Source: Coriaria nepalensis (Eukaryota > Streptophyta > Magnoliopsida > Cucurbitales > Coriariaceae). Taken from it: 64,000 nucleotides of DNA. The notes beneath the pieces were generated by a model, which worked only from the letters and a program-made list of their open reading frames with translations, searched no databases and was not told the origin of the DNA. Numbering within the stretch: position 1 is the stretch's first letter; every line of letters begins with the position of its first letter. The position numbers and the translations under genes were made by a program. Below are positions 1 through 16,967 of this stretch, in pieces. The stretch spans positions 7,884,001-7,948,000 of the forward strand of contig CP114500.1 in the NCBI GenBank assembly GCA_027186245.1. Direction: 5' to 3'.

Positions 1-238
1 TCATAACAAAATAAATAGAGAAGTTTCCTCTTGACCTGACCTCACTTCAAGGTAGCATATTACAAAGCTGAACAAGAAAATTATTTGAACATCCTAACAT
101 ATCAAGTGGAAGCAACGGGACAAATCCTTTCCCCTCTAATTTCCAAAGAGCACTAGAAACTTACAAATTTGATTATTAGGGGCATAATTTTGAACTCAAA
201 GACTTCTATGAGGCTATTCCGAGAGATTAATGTCTAAC

Positions 239-2522
239 CAGATAGATGGCGAAGCCCATTGCTTCCAACTTCAGTGTCAGACAGTTCCAAACATTTCAAT
301 TGGCGAAGGCCTGAAATCAAAAGGTTTGCAAGGAAATATCAGAATTACTTTGGGAAGGGGGGCAGAGAGAGAGAGAGAGAGAGAGAGAGGGCCGCAGGGG
401 GAATCATTTAAAGGTCATAGATTCACCAGTCAAGTTAACCAGCCCTACATCACCAATCCTACACGAATCCAGGTTCAAGCTCTCTAGATTTGTCAAACCT
501 GATTCATTATATAAAAAAAACATAAAGAGAGAGAATTATGTTTCATCCGTTGATAAATCAGTGATGTACACTACAATGGCTGCCAGTCGCATGCCATAAT
601 TGAATTTTATTTCCAAAAACTAGCAAATACTATATTCCTGTGAATTATTTGCAACTTTAAACTCATAAAGGGGCAAAACTACACAGATAAATCAGTTACA
701 TGTGAAAAGGAAAAACCAAACACAGTCATCTGAGAAAGATGGAGAACAAATATGAGATGTAGGCAAAAGTACGTAGACATAGGGTGAAGGAGACACTACC
801 TTTTAAGTGAGCCAAACAAGCATTACTAATGCCACTAAACCCCAGATTTAATATTTTCAAGTTCACAAGCCCTGAAGAAATAGATATGTTTTAATATTCA
901 AGGGCATCTTATATTTAGAGAGGGAGAAAGAGAGGAGGAGGAGGAGGAAAAAGGAGGAGAATATATGGTGTGCATTGCAGCCCAAGAATGTCATTTCATG
1001 AAATAAGTCCTTAGAGAAACTTACCAGAAAATTTCTCACTCCCATCATCAGACAGATGACATCTGCTGAGATTCAAATACAGCAGGGTAACAAGACCTGA
1101 GCAATTACTGAATCAAGTCAGAAATCAGGTTACGGCTATCCAAAATTAAACAGTTGATTTCCACTCTTTTTTTCTAGGAAGGATAATTATAATACTGTAA
1201 TGCTGGACCAATGAATTCTTTTATCAAGAATAAACACGAGGATATAAAAGCCTACTTAGATCCATGCATATTAAATAATTCTTTAATAAAAAAAAAGTGC
1301 TCCTAGCTTTATATTTGAAGATAAAATGGGTAAGAATAACAATCTTAGGGATGAAATCACTACAAACTACTTGTACTTGGAGTCATACCAAACAGTTAAA
1401 CCTTTTGAGACAAACCTGAAAGAGAGTCCAGACATGCAGCAGTTACTGGACATCCTTCTAAGTTCAGCAAAGAAAGTTTTTGCAGCCCTGCAATGAGAGA
1501 AAGAAATACAATTTATGCTTCCTCTACTAAAGCCTTACACTCTTCCTAAACTCCTTTTCTTTTTTCTTCTTTTTCAGAAACATCACTTCTTTAAAGGTGG
1601 AGCAAGCGAGTTCTAAAGCACAATCCTCAAAAATTGAGTTATCATAGATCCTTAAAACCATTGGTTCTGAATTCACATTAATAATCTCTTCACCCCATGA
1701 GTAATTGGATCTCCCGTTGAAGACATGAATATAAGGAGAGAAATCTCGAAATACCTTGGGACCATTGCATGGTTCAATATTATCCTATGATAACGTCAAT
1801 TAAACTTGTGAAAACTGTTAAGTACCTTTTAGGTAAGAAATTCCTTTATCTGTAACCTTACTGCAAGAAATCTGCAATTCCTTCAAGTTTGTTAGGCCTG
1901 AAATCGAAATTCGGCGATTCCATGATAAGAGGTCAGAGATCGAGTCAATTTAATAATGTATCTTACAATATAAATCATAATGATAAAAGCAACAACCTGC
2001 CTGACCAAATAAGTCACTAGGAATTCAATCACAGCAAAAGGCCCAACAAGAATTCTCAGTGAAAGCCAAAGGCACTCTATATGCTACAACTATGGATCAA
2101 ATAGAGTATCATAAAATTACCGGAGAGTGGCTTCATGTCCTCATCTGTTATGCAATTGCACCATTTAATATTCAGGGACTCCAAATTTTTCAACCCTGTT
2201 AAAAAACATATCATTTTTAGAAGCCAGGTCACAAAAGTCAAAGCATTATACAAATATGAAGAATGAGAGTATGATGAAGGGTGGATTTGGCAATCCCATA
2301 AACTATTTGAGGGGATTATTCCACCTCAGATGAGCCACTTAAAACATCAAAATACCTGTAAGATGAATGAGTCCACCATGGATCTCAGGACATCTCTCCA
2401 GGTCCAGTTTGACCAAATTAATCAAGTGAGCAAAGGCACTCATCCCCTGAGCAGTAATAGCATTGTTTCTCCTAAAGCTCAAGGTCTCCAAATTTGACAG
2501 CCCTGAAAAGGTTAATCATTAG

Positions 2523-2565
<43 letters not shown>

Positions 2566-3415
2566 TGGATAACTTGCTTACAAAAGAAAAACCACATCAG
2601 GTTAATGATGATAAAGAGTGTAAGTTTAGAATGTAAGTTTAATAAGGAATAACTGAAAAATACCTTCAATGTAATCTAGCCCGAGGTCTGAAATATGTTC
2701 ACAGTAATTTAAATTTAGGGCTTGGATGTTTGAGCAATTCTTGAAGTGCTTTAACCCATAATCAGTAACATCGGACCCTGAAAGATCTAAAGAAAGTAAG
2801 GAAGTTCCCTGTGAAGATATGACATCCATCCAATCGTCTGTAACTCCAGGGTATTCTCCCAAGTGAAGATCCTGTCAAATGCGTGAAAAGTAAACCTCAC
2901 ATACCAGTTTGACAAAACCCATAAAGAGAGTAGAATGGTTATTGACAAAAAATGAAATCCAGAGAGCAAAACAACAATTTACTGGTGCCAACCTGGAGAG
3001 CACAATCACGAAATGCTTCTATAATGACCTCAGTAAGACGCTGGGTGAACACTAGTTCATTAAAGATCTGTTGAGTGATATCTCGTGGGAGATTGGAGAA
3101 GGTGCTATATCTATCTATATTCTGCAAGGAGGAGGAGCAAAAACATCAGCCATGATGTAAAGCCCCAGAACTTTGTGGCCTCAACAAAAAGGGTACAGAT
3201 TATAGAAGACTAAGAACCTGGCATATTTTGTGGATGCATAAGTCCATAAGGGGTGGACATTTCCCTTTTCCTTGTTGAATGTCCATGGCAGGTCGATGAA
3301 ATGAAGTTGATAACCATTTCGAACTCCAACTTTTGCAATATCTTCCAGAAAATCCTGTAGGTAAACCATCTTCATTGTGTCGTTGCCATCTCTTCCTAGA
3401 ACAAGCTCCCCCCAT
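239..3415 (-). CDS. Leucine-rich repeat (RNI-like) protein, AT1G15740 type, 3' end outside window
   Basis: Eleven coding exons were read on the minus strand: 3415-3218, 3121-2993, 2871-2664, 2502-2356, 2195-2121, 1897-1826, 1487-1416, 1096-1025, 871-800, 498-427 and 310-239. All junctions keep one frame. The protein starts MGGACSRKR, a likely N-myristoylation (Gly2) plus palmitoylation (Cys5) signal. A degenerate F-box-like stretch follows (STFSNLPRDITQQIFNEL), then cysteine-containing LRRs. From exon 6 on, each 72-nt phase-1 exon encodes exactly one 24-residue repeat. I recall the Arabidopsis family protein as about 585 residues, so roughly the last third lies left of position 1; no further exon is visible in 1-238. 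A non-coding first exon near 4300-4440 and an acceptor near 3519 indicate a 5'UTR intron. Substrate or partner is unknown; membrane tethering is inferred. Confidence 0.88.
2525..2562. repeat. (TA)n microsatellite in an LRR-gene intron
   Basis: About 19 uninterrupted TA units are visible. The tract lies in the intron between exons 3 and 4 of the LRR gene. Similar tracts occur at 5407-5432, 20043-20070 and 22370-22388. Confidence 0.95.
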
Positions 3416-4440
3416 CGGTAAAATGTCTTCTAGTCAATATATGTCATGTAATCAGCGACAGAACTTTAATAGTATTCCATGCATACACAAAATTAAAGGA
3501 CGCAGCTTACTTCACCTGTAGAAAATAGAGTATAATGAAGCATATACTCAATATATCATCCAAAATACACACTTGATTGTTAAATGAAGACAATAATCCA
3601 AATTGCCAGAGAACATAATACACACTTAAACATGTTTTCTCCAACATAACATGTTCTATGTTACTCAACAAAAGCGAGACTATGTATAAGGAAAAAGGAA
3701 GAAGAAGAAGGATAAAAAAGAAAAAACTATCGGATACCATCAGCTATTCTGTCAAATCCTGTTAGTAATCAAAATTTTCTTAGCAGGAAAACAGTTAAGA
3801 AAAGGTTGGCTTGATATATGAGAACGAGAAGCTACGACCGGAAAGGTAAAAACAGAGTTCACTGAGCTAATAGAAAGAGCGAGAAAAATATATAGAAGCA
3901 TCGAGAAAATCAGGAAAGTAGAGAGCCTAATTTCGTAGAATTATGAAAATATACAAAAAATTCAGAAGATCGGAGAAGAAAGAAAGAAAATCGGAGAGAG
4001 AGCAAGCCCTGATCGCATTACTACAAGTCAGAAGCAAGACCGATCGCATCACTCATTTCCAATACGATAAATATTTTCCATAAGATTCCAGGAAAAGGGG
4101 AAAAAATCATCAAACAAGTCAGAAGTAGATTTTTCGAAGAGAAAAAACTCGTAAATCCTTGATCGACCGCTTCCAGAAACACGATCAAATACAAAACTGG
4201 GAAATATAACGAAGGAAGTTGCGAAAACTGTACTCTCTATTAATGATTTTCCCTAGAAACAAACAGAACATCAAGCAAAAAGGAAGAACTAAGTATACCT
4301 CGACATTAATCACAGCCTACTGATCCAATACCAAGCTGCTCTCACGGCCTGAGTCGCTGATATTTACTCAGAGAGATAGAGAGAGAGAGAGTCAGAGTTA
4401 CAAGAGCTGTGAGGAAGAAGGGAAAGAGTGAGAGAGACCG

Positions 4441-5398
4441 AACCAAACCAACTAAAAAAAGGAGCGAGGTGGCGCGCATCGAACCAGAATCCGAACCAGC
4501 CGATGATCGCCACGTGGAGAGTTGAAATGAGAGATTCGGTTCGGTTCGGTATTAGGTGTGTACTACTTGCGCGGGTATTATTAGATAAGGAATGAAGAAG
4601 AAGGAGGGAAGTGCGGGTCCCATTTTGCGTAACCTCTAGAGATTACTTTTATTTTATAAATTTTTTATGAAATAAATTATATATATATATAAACTCTAAA
4701 TGAAAGAAATATATTGATATTTAATTTTACAAATAATTAGAAGTATCATTTGACGGTAATTATTATTAATTAATTACATAATTTACGTTAAGAGGCTTAT
4801 CAAGACCTCTGGTTTACTCCTAATTAACAACTCTGTGACTTACCTACAATCATTCAATGTACACTATTTGGGTCGAAGATTAGTAACTAACTGATTAGGA
4901 TGATCAGATTCAATGTAACTGCAATCATTCTGAATACCTTAAGAGGGAAAATACAATAATAATAATAATAAAAGTAAATATACAAATAATGATATGAAGA
5001 GTCATAAGATATAATAGCTAATGGCTATTACGCTGCTGTGGGGCCCGGTGACTTGGCTTCAAGAGAGTGTACACGCAACGATTTTTTAATTATTTTTTAG
5101 CGAATAAATTTATATTAATCGGTAATCATTAAAATGGTAACTTGTTATCTCTTCCGGTAACAATCCCATAGAGCCGTCCACATCATGCGCACCATGAAAT
5201 CGCATTCACAATCGTTCATCTTTCAAACAATAATAAGATTCTTGTAGATTCAAATTCAACGGATTAATCATCCCCCTCTTGTCAATTTGAAGTTTCGTTT
5301 ATACTAAATCTCTGACATTATTGAACCAGACCTATAGTAGTAAGAAAATTTGCGTAATTAGTTGAGATTCAACTTCAACTTTAAGCTTTCGGCCAAAA

Positions 5399-5429
<31 letters not shown>

Positions 5430-6180
5430 TATTCAACTCTAAGCTTTCCTAGTAAGCGTAGGCTGGTCAGTTTTTTCCTTGGACCTGAAGGTTTTTTTTA
5501 TTTTAAAGTATTCGAGTTTATATCTAGATAAAGTGGGTGGGACTCACATATATAAAATTATTATAAAGATTATATTAATTTATATATAAGTCATAAAATT
5601 TTATATATTAAATAAAATATATAATTAAATCATAAAGATTATATATTATATATTATATAATTTAAATAATATGATTAATTTATTAATATTTTATTATATA
5701 GAGTTTAGATTCAATGTTAAATATCTAAACTTGTCCGAACATATGATATAAATAAATATTGAAATTAATCTTTTAATATCTTTTAATAAAAATATTAAAA
5801 TAATAATATAAATATCCTTATTAAATAATAATAACATTATATGAATAATTAAATAAATATTGAAATTAATCTATATTATAAATTCACACAAACTCCTCAC
5901 CCTATATTGATTACAAATATATTTAAAACAATAGGTTAACATTAATGACTTTAAATAGGTGCATTTTTTTTTGTTTTTTTTTTTGGTGATTATGGAAATT
6001 GCATGCTTACTCAAATTGGGCCTAGTTAGTCCCCATCTTATAGCGCCACTAAATCGAACCAAGCCCGTTAAAATATGGGACCAAACCATCATAAGCGAAG
6101 AGGCAATTTATAATTAACCGCCATCATCTGGAAAGAGCCCAAACCGCACTAATTCAAGTGGGAAAATACCAAAAAGCTTA
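4441..6180. other. Intergenic, divergent promoter region of LRR gene and RH35
   Basis: No coding region is supported here. The first few hundred bases are the upstream region of the LRR gene, with a GA-rich leader at 4375-4440. The centre (about 4650-5880) is very AT-rich with a (TA)n tract at 5407-5432. Near the RH35 side there are site II-like TGGGCY motifs: TTGGGCC near 6017 and AGCCCA near 6136. Confidence 0.6.
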
Positions 6181-6332
6181 GCATAGAACCCTAAAATTCG
6201 ACTTCTGCCAAATTCCAGTGGATTTGTTCGAGATAGCAGGCATCGAAGGTAGTTTCTCTAAGGTAACCTATTTTCGTTCTCCCCTTTTTTTCTCAATCTT
6301 TTCGACTTTTTACAAGATTTAGGGATTGGTAG

Positions 6333-8489
<2,157 letters not shown>

Positions 8490-9880
8490 AATGGCTTTTC
8501 TGCGTCCGGATTTTGACACTTGGATTGCCAACTCTGCTTTCTGTACATTGATGAAGGAGCTTCTGCGTTCAAAATTCTAGATGTAAGTGCATTTGTTATG
8601 TATCATTACAATATTGCCTCCTGATCTCTACATTTTCTATTCTATAGCTTCTTTAGATATGCGAGGACAAAATCTACCTTTAATACCAAAAGACTTGTCT
8701 ATTGATGGTATAGATTATTTAACAGCTTAAGTACTGCTCTTCTTTGTCAGGTTCAACTTAATATAGCAATTAGACGGCCAACAAAAATCTGCAGCTCGTA
8801 TAATGATTATTGCAGGTTTGTCGCATGAGGATAAACTCAGAGAAAACATGTTGTAATTTCATATCTTTGTATTATCTTCATGTAGGTTGTAACTTTAAGG
8901 ATGTTCTTCCAGACTAATAATTTTCAATTATATTAAAAGCTTTTTGATGACAGATGAAGTGTAAAAAGTACTCTTATCTGATTATTATCAAGCAATGATC
9001 TCATCCATCTAATCGTTAAAGAAACCATGGAATGATTAAGTGTTAGCCTTCAAATCTTTTATGACAAGACATGACTTGCCTTCTTCCTGCTAAAAAATCT
9101 CTCTGAGGCCCGTACCTCCTCTTCCATCCTGTTAGTTGTGAAGGTCGTTGATAAGTCGGTGCGGAAAGAATCTTGATTACACTCTTCTTTCGATGCTTGA
9201 TTTCTAAGGAGAAGGCAGCGATGGCGTATGATCTGAAATTGTTGATATATCTCATCTATTAGCTTTCTTCTGTTTCTTCCTCCAGTACACTCAATCTGCT
9301 ATGAAGCTCCTCAACAGCTCGGTTTGAAGCCGAGGCTATGAAGCTTTCTTAATATGCCTTGCAAAACAAGCAATCACTTTAAAAGTCTCTGAATCCTGAG
9401 AGTGATACAGATATATATACATGAGAGAGAGAGAGAGATGTTTGCACACTTTCCAGCATAACAATGTCCTTTACTCATTGTTCAAATGGCTTTATTAGGA
9501 TTTAGGTAGCTCGGACCAGAAAGGCGACAAATTTTGAACCCATTTAGTTTTAGGCACAGAATTAGACTTTCGTTCAGATCCAGCTTTATGGCCCATATTC
9601 TTTTACGTTCGGATAAACCCAAATGATATTGAATTCATGCACAAATTGTGCGGAACAACGACTGTTTTCGTTTTCTTTTTTTCATTTTGGCCGAAAAGAA
9701 CTCTTTCAGTCATTATACTAATACATTCTGAGCTGGCTTAAGTTCAAATCAAACGAGAATACCTACGAGAGGGAGAGAGAGACATGATATTACAACAACA
9801 GAAAAAAGCCGAGTTTGGTGGGACTCGAATCTGCCTCGGAAACAAAAAGGGAGAGCAAAAACAAGGATGGAAGGTGTGGC
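8490..9880. other. Convergent intergenic region: 3'UTRs of RH35 and H+-PPase
   Basis: The 3' end of RH35, including a possible UTR intron 8582-8751, fills the left part. The 3'UTR of the pyrophosphatase fills the right part. Between them, 9059-9348 shows weak coding-like remnants on the minus strand, listed separately. A short GA tract lies at 9422-9438. Confidence 0.6.
9059..9348 (-). pseudogene. Possible orphan coding remnant, family unknown
   Basis: On the minus strand two short stop-bounded stretches look protein-like. At 9348-9259 a 29-codon stretch contains a heptad-like ASNRAVEELHSRLSVLEEE. At 9232-9059 a stretch follows a good acceptor (TTTCAG) and ends with ASERFFSRKKASHVLS then a stop. 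No donor joins them, no start codon is visible, and I do not recognise the family. It could be a decayed gene end, an exon remnant, or chance. Confidence 0.25.
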
Positions 9881-12800
9881 TCAGAAGATCTTGAAAAGAA
9901 GGCCGCCATGAGTAGCAAAAAAGGGAGCAAAGACAAGAGACTCCACGGCCATGAGCTTGATGAGGATGTTAAGTGAAGGACCCGAAGTATCTTTAAGTGG
10001 GTCCCCAATGGTGTCTCCGATCACAGCTGCCTTGTGTGGCTCCGAACCCTTAGGACCAAGTGTCCTTGCATGCTCCGAAGCACCAGCCTAAAAAAAATAA
10101 TTCCCAAATGAAAACCATTTCACTAAGTCATAACACTGTAATGAAATAATAAAAGTATGCGCTTACCTCAATGTACTTCTTTGCATTGTCCCATGCCCCA
10201 CCAGTGTTGGATGCAGATATTGCTATCTGTTACAAAAAGAAAATCAGCAAAACAGAATCAGTGACATGCATTAACAAGGATGTATCACATAAATCTATTG
10301 GAATGTTCGAGATTTTACTTGGACACCAGAAACAAGGGCACCGGCTAGGACACCAGACAAGGTTTCAACACCAAAGAAGGTTCCGACAATGAGTGGGGTC
10401 AGCATGACAAGGGCACCGGGTGGAATCATCTCCTTGATGGAAGCATCAGTTGAGATCTTGACACACGTTGCATAATCTGGCTTGGCAAGACCTTCTAGAA
10501 GACCCGGAATAGTGTTGAACTGCCTCCGAACCTCTTCAACCATCTTCAAAGCAGCACTTCCTACACTCTTCATTGTCATGGCAGAGAACCAGTAAGGAAG
10601 CATGGCCCCCACGAGCAGTCCGATAAACACCTTGGGAGTCAACACGTCAACAGTTGAGATACCAGCACGGCTAACAAAGGCCCCGAATAAAGCCAAAGAG
10701 ACCAATGCAGCAGATCCAATTGCAAATCCCTAAAGAGCATCAAGAGCCAAAAGATAAGTGACAAATCAAGAGAGAAAAATGCGTTATATGTATAGTATGG
10801 TCTATATAGTACCTTTCCAATAGCAGCAGTGGTGTTTCCAGCAGCATCAAGAGCATCAGTTCTTTCACGAATTATGTGACTCATTCCAGCCATTTCAGCA
10901 ATGCCTCCAGCATTGTCACTAATGGGCCCATAGGCGTCTATGGCAAGCCCGGTTGCAATAGTGCTTAGCATTCCAAGGGCAGCAACAGCAATTCCATACA
11001 TAGCAGCAAAGGTGAAACTAACAAAAATACTAATAGCAATGGCGAAAATTGGAATGATAACAGATTTGTATCCCAATGCAAGGCCGAAGATAACGTTTGT
11101 AGCAGCTCCTGTTCTGCAGGAGTCAGCAACATCTTGGACTGGGCTGGATGTCAACAATATTCAGGAGTCAAGATGCATATTGGTCAAAATTTATTAAAAG
11201 GAAGCATAGTTATTTACTTATCTTCATATGTTATACATATTTACCTGTAAGCATTGCTAGTAAAATACTCTGTTACAAATCCAATGATAAGTCCAGCCCA
11301 TAAGCCAACACACACACACAAGAACAGCTGCCTGAAGGTAACAGCCAATTCATTCAATCTGATCACAGAGAAATGTCAAAAAGTTTCTCTAGACAAATCT
11401 TACCAGTTTTTGACATCCTTTTGAGTCCCGAAATTGAAGATTGTGAAAGATGACGGAAGAGCAATCCAGCTGATAATTGCAATTCCAATGGTCATGAGAA
11501 CAGTGGAAATGATGAGCTGGTTTTTCAATGCTGGTTCGATTTCCTTGACAGCCTTGATCTCAAAGAAATCAGTGGCAAAGAGGGTTGTGATCAAGCAGAC
11601 TAGGATACCCATAGAACTAATGAGCAGAGGGTAGCACATAGCAGTGAGATTATGATCGATTCCAAAAGAGGATATGGAAGCCACAACAAGGGCAGCACAT
11701 GATGATTCAGCATAGGAGCCGAATAAATCAGATCCCATTCCGGCAATATCACCAACATTATCACCAACATTGTCTGCAATAACCTGAAAGGAGAAAGCAA
11801 CCATAAACATTATGAATAATGACCAAATTTTAGGGAATAAAGTGAAATGGGGCATACAGCTGGGTTTCTCGGATCATCTTCTGGAATGTTTCTTTCAACC
11901 TTTCCTACCAAGTCAGCACCCACATCTGCTGCCTTGGTGTAAATTCCACCACCAACTCTCCCGAACAGAGCCATAGAAGACCCACCAAGACCATAACCAG
12001 TTATAGCCTCAAAAAGTCCCTCCCAATCATCTCCATAATACAGCTTAAAGAGATTGATCGTAATGTAAAGAACCAAAAGACCATTTGCAGCAAGAAGAAA
12101 CCCCATCACAGCACCAGACCTGAATGCAGTAATAAAGGCCTTACCAACACCCTTTCTTGCTTCCAGTGTAGTCCTCGCATTGGCATAGGTTGCGATTTTC
12201 ATCCCAAGGTAACCAGACAGGACTGAAGTTATAGCACCTAGCACGAAAGATACAGTGCTGAAGAGTGCTGTGGCAAGAGCAGGCTTGCATACATTTTCTG
12301 GATTGTAAGTACATGGCTGACTCTTTGCGCTGAAGCCCTCAACCGATCCAAGGAAGAGAAATATCAAAATGGCAAATGCAACCATAAAGATCCCAACATA
12401 CTGATATTCAGTGAAAAGAAAGGATGTTGCACCTGTTTACACAAATGAAACTCATGATTCAACAGTAACCCAATGCTTGAATCAATTGGTTTCTACGCAC
12501 CACCTCAATAAATTATCCACTTTTAGATTAAGTGGTAATTCTTTTCTGTCTGCGAATTGCAAAAAACTATATTCTACTCTGTCCGTATACTTGCATTATT
12601 TTGAGTTCATTCCAAGAGTAAGATAACTGGTATAGAGTATTCAGCCACTTCACTTGTCCAAAACATTGGGAAAAAGCCCATCTTTAGACACAAATTTCTT
12701 TTTACTACACCAGATATCGAGAAATCAAGGAGCAACTATTCCGACAATAATAAATTCGTAGTTTATTTTTTTCATACAGAACACAACTATTCCGACAACA

Positions 12801-13567
12801 GGATAAACTCTAGTAAGCTTATCCACAGTGTCTGCGTGTAGTAAATATTAAAATCTCACCAAGAAGATGGGACCACTCGTACGTCTGTCAGATCTAAAAA
12901 ATGACAGTCACGTGCACTGATCGGCGTTAAAAGGAATAGACTACATACTATATTATTACCGTACCATGTAGCACCCACGTAACGTTATACTTTTATAGTA
13001 TTATTTACATACGACAAACTGAATTATAACCAACATGGCCAAAATGAAACGCATTGAATTCTAACCCAAAATTAAAAAGTTTAACCAAGAAAAGATGAAT
13101 GCTTTAATCTGAGAAATGCCAGATCTGCCATGGCCATGGCTATGGAAGCTGTTTAAAGGCTGTTTTTACTTAAACCAAACCTCGTTTCCAGTAATACACA
13201 TACTCTCTCTCTCATTTTCACAGCAACCAAACAGAGTGCATAAGAAGAAGCATTATATAAGATACTAGATCTAACAGAGAAATTGAAAGATCGGGACCTC
13301 GAGCTTCTTACCTTCAGAGATGGCATTCTGTATCTCAGCACATTTAGCGACGACGTTTTGGTCGTTCACACCTTCCTCCTCTTCGATCAGATAGTCATTG
13401 TAACCGTTCTTCCTGTTGTTAGAGCCGTCAGCCGGCGAGTGCCGCTCGGGCGTGAGCTTCACGCGCGAGACCAGAAACCACTGCACCAGTGAGAATGCGA
13501 TCCCGACCGCAGCGCAGACCGGAATCAAAATCTCTGTCGCTAAGTCAGAAAGCACCGTTGTCCCCAT
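9881..13567 (-). CDS. AVP1: Vacuolar H+-translocating inorganic pyrophosphatase, type I
   Basis: Eight exons: 13567-13312, 12432-11858, 11783-11404, 11331-11245, 11143-10813, 10729-10319, 10226-10167 and 10087-9881. They give 768 residues, the normal length for plant VP1 (about 770). The first ATG in frame is at 13567 (MGTTVLSDL); a GTG lies two codons earlier. The protein couples hydrolysis of cytosolic PPi to proton pumping into the vacuole and has about 16 membrane helices. Visible signatures are [21 protein letters not shown], the PPi/Mg-binding repeat [20 protein letters not shown] (from residue 281), [17 protein letters not shown] and [15 protein letters not shown]. The AAIGKG form matches K+-dependent type I enzymes rather than the lysine-bearing type II. 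All introns are GT-AG. No lesion is visible. Confidence 0.98.
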
Positions 13568-14204
13568 TCTCACTGGAACTCTAGCACCACCACCGGAAAA
13601 AAGATAATAATAATAAGACCTTATAGAGCTCTAACCTTGAAAGAGTAAAACACAGAGTGAAGCACTTTACGGTGAATTCTTCGCGCTGGTTTGTTCTCAG
13701 TTTATACGGATAAAAGTTGGGCAGTTATCATGTGTTTCTCTCTACCAGACACGAATGATGGACCACCGTTAGATTATTTTTCGATCCGTGATCTGAGATG
13801 TGATTGGTATACGAGTGAAGCACAGTGCTGGCATTTTGCTGCGTGTGTTGCAAAATAATAGCGTGCAAAAGAATCGCAACGGATAAAATCGTCTCTTTTC
13901 CTTTTTTTTTCTTATTATTATATTATTATATTATTAGGGCACTCCCGGATCCAGACGAGTTGAATTATAAAAGAGACGAGGAGGGAGATTTGATGTGGAG
14001 TGGAATTAGCAATAGTGGGAGGGGCCCATATGATGACGTTGTTTTTTTGTCGTATAAGAAGAGCTTATATTTTTTATATAAGAGAAGGTGAAATGAGATT
14101 AAGATATTTAATCCATTATTCTCTATTAATAGGAAATATAAATCTTGTCTCATTATTATATGGAACCATGTGAATGAATTTTCCTTCTTTTCAATATTTA
14201 ATAT
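13568..14204. other. H+-PPase 5' flank; no gene seen
   Basis: This holds the 5'UTR and promoter of the minus-strand pyrophosphatase and a TTATTA-rich tract around 13913-13937. Small open frames here have no recognisable family and look like chance. Confidence 0.5.
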
Positions 14205-14332
14205 CCCATATAGTTGGGCCCATTAGAAGCCTCAGGCCCAGAGGCTGAAGACGTCCTACCACCCAATTGGCCCACTAAAAAAACCCAACTCATTGAGACA
14301 GCTACCTCTCTCTCTCTCTCTCTCTCTCTCCC
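14205..14332 (+). promoter_or_regulatory. Site II cluster plus (CT)n, relict promoter of the glycerol kinase copy
   Basis: TTGGGCCC at 14213-14220, CAGGCCCA near 14233-14240 and TTGGCCCA near 14267-14274 are TGGGCY-type (TCP-binding site II) motifs. A (CT)n tract follows at 14306-14331. Such motifs are typical of housekeeping plant promoters. Here they sit just upstream of a dead gene, so this is probably a leftover promoter. Confidence 0.4.
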
Positions 14333-14537
14333 TACCGAGATGTTTCATATGACCGTGTAGGGTGATATTTCACATTATTGTGGTTGCAATTTTAGCCACA
14401 TGGTTTTGGTGATGGTTTTGTTGTCTTACTTTTAAAAGTATTGCTTACGTTGTAAGCTTTTTTTTTTTTTAAGTAAAAAAGTAGAGATGAAGATATAATA
14501 GGATAATGATTTGATCAATACCCTAAAAATTATGTAA

Positions 14538-16644
<2,107 letters not shown>

Positions 16645-16967
16645 GCCATTCTTCTCATTCGTTGGTTCCATGTCCTTTGTTTTTTCTTTCGACGATTTGT
16701 CTTCATTTATTTATATATCTCTTTTAAACCGAAGAGATGGATCGATAACTATTTAGATCGATCGGAAATAATAAATGTCATGTGGTAATATTAATAATTT
16801 GTTTAGCATGAGTACCTTACAAGCCTAAACTTCAAATATATGGTAGACTACACATCAAGAAACAGCATTACTCATACTCTGCACTTCTTCCATAAGTACA
16901 TAAATTAAACCACACTGAATTATTCTCAATTCAAAGGGATTACAGCTCTAACAAACATAAGGATTTG

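Noticed and set aside
230..487. 85-codon plus-strand open frame with an Arg-Glu repeat
   Set aside because: It overlaps two real LRR exons on the minus strand; the Arg-Glu run comes from a GA microsatellite.
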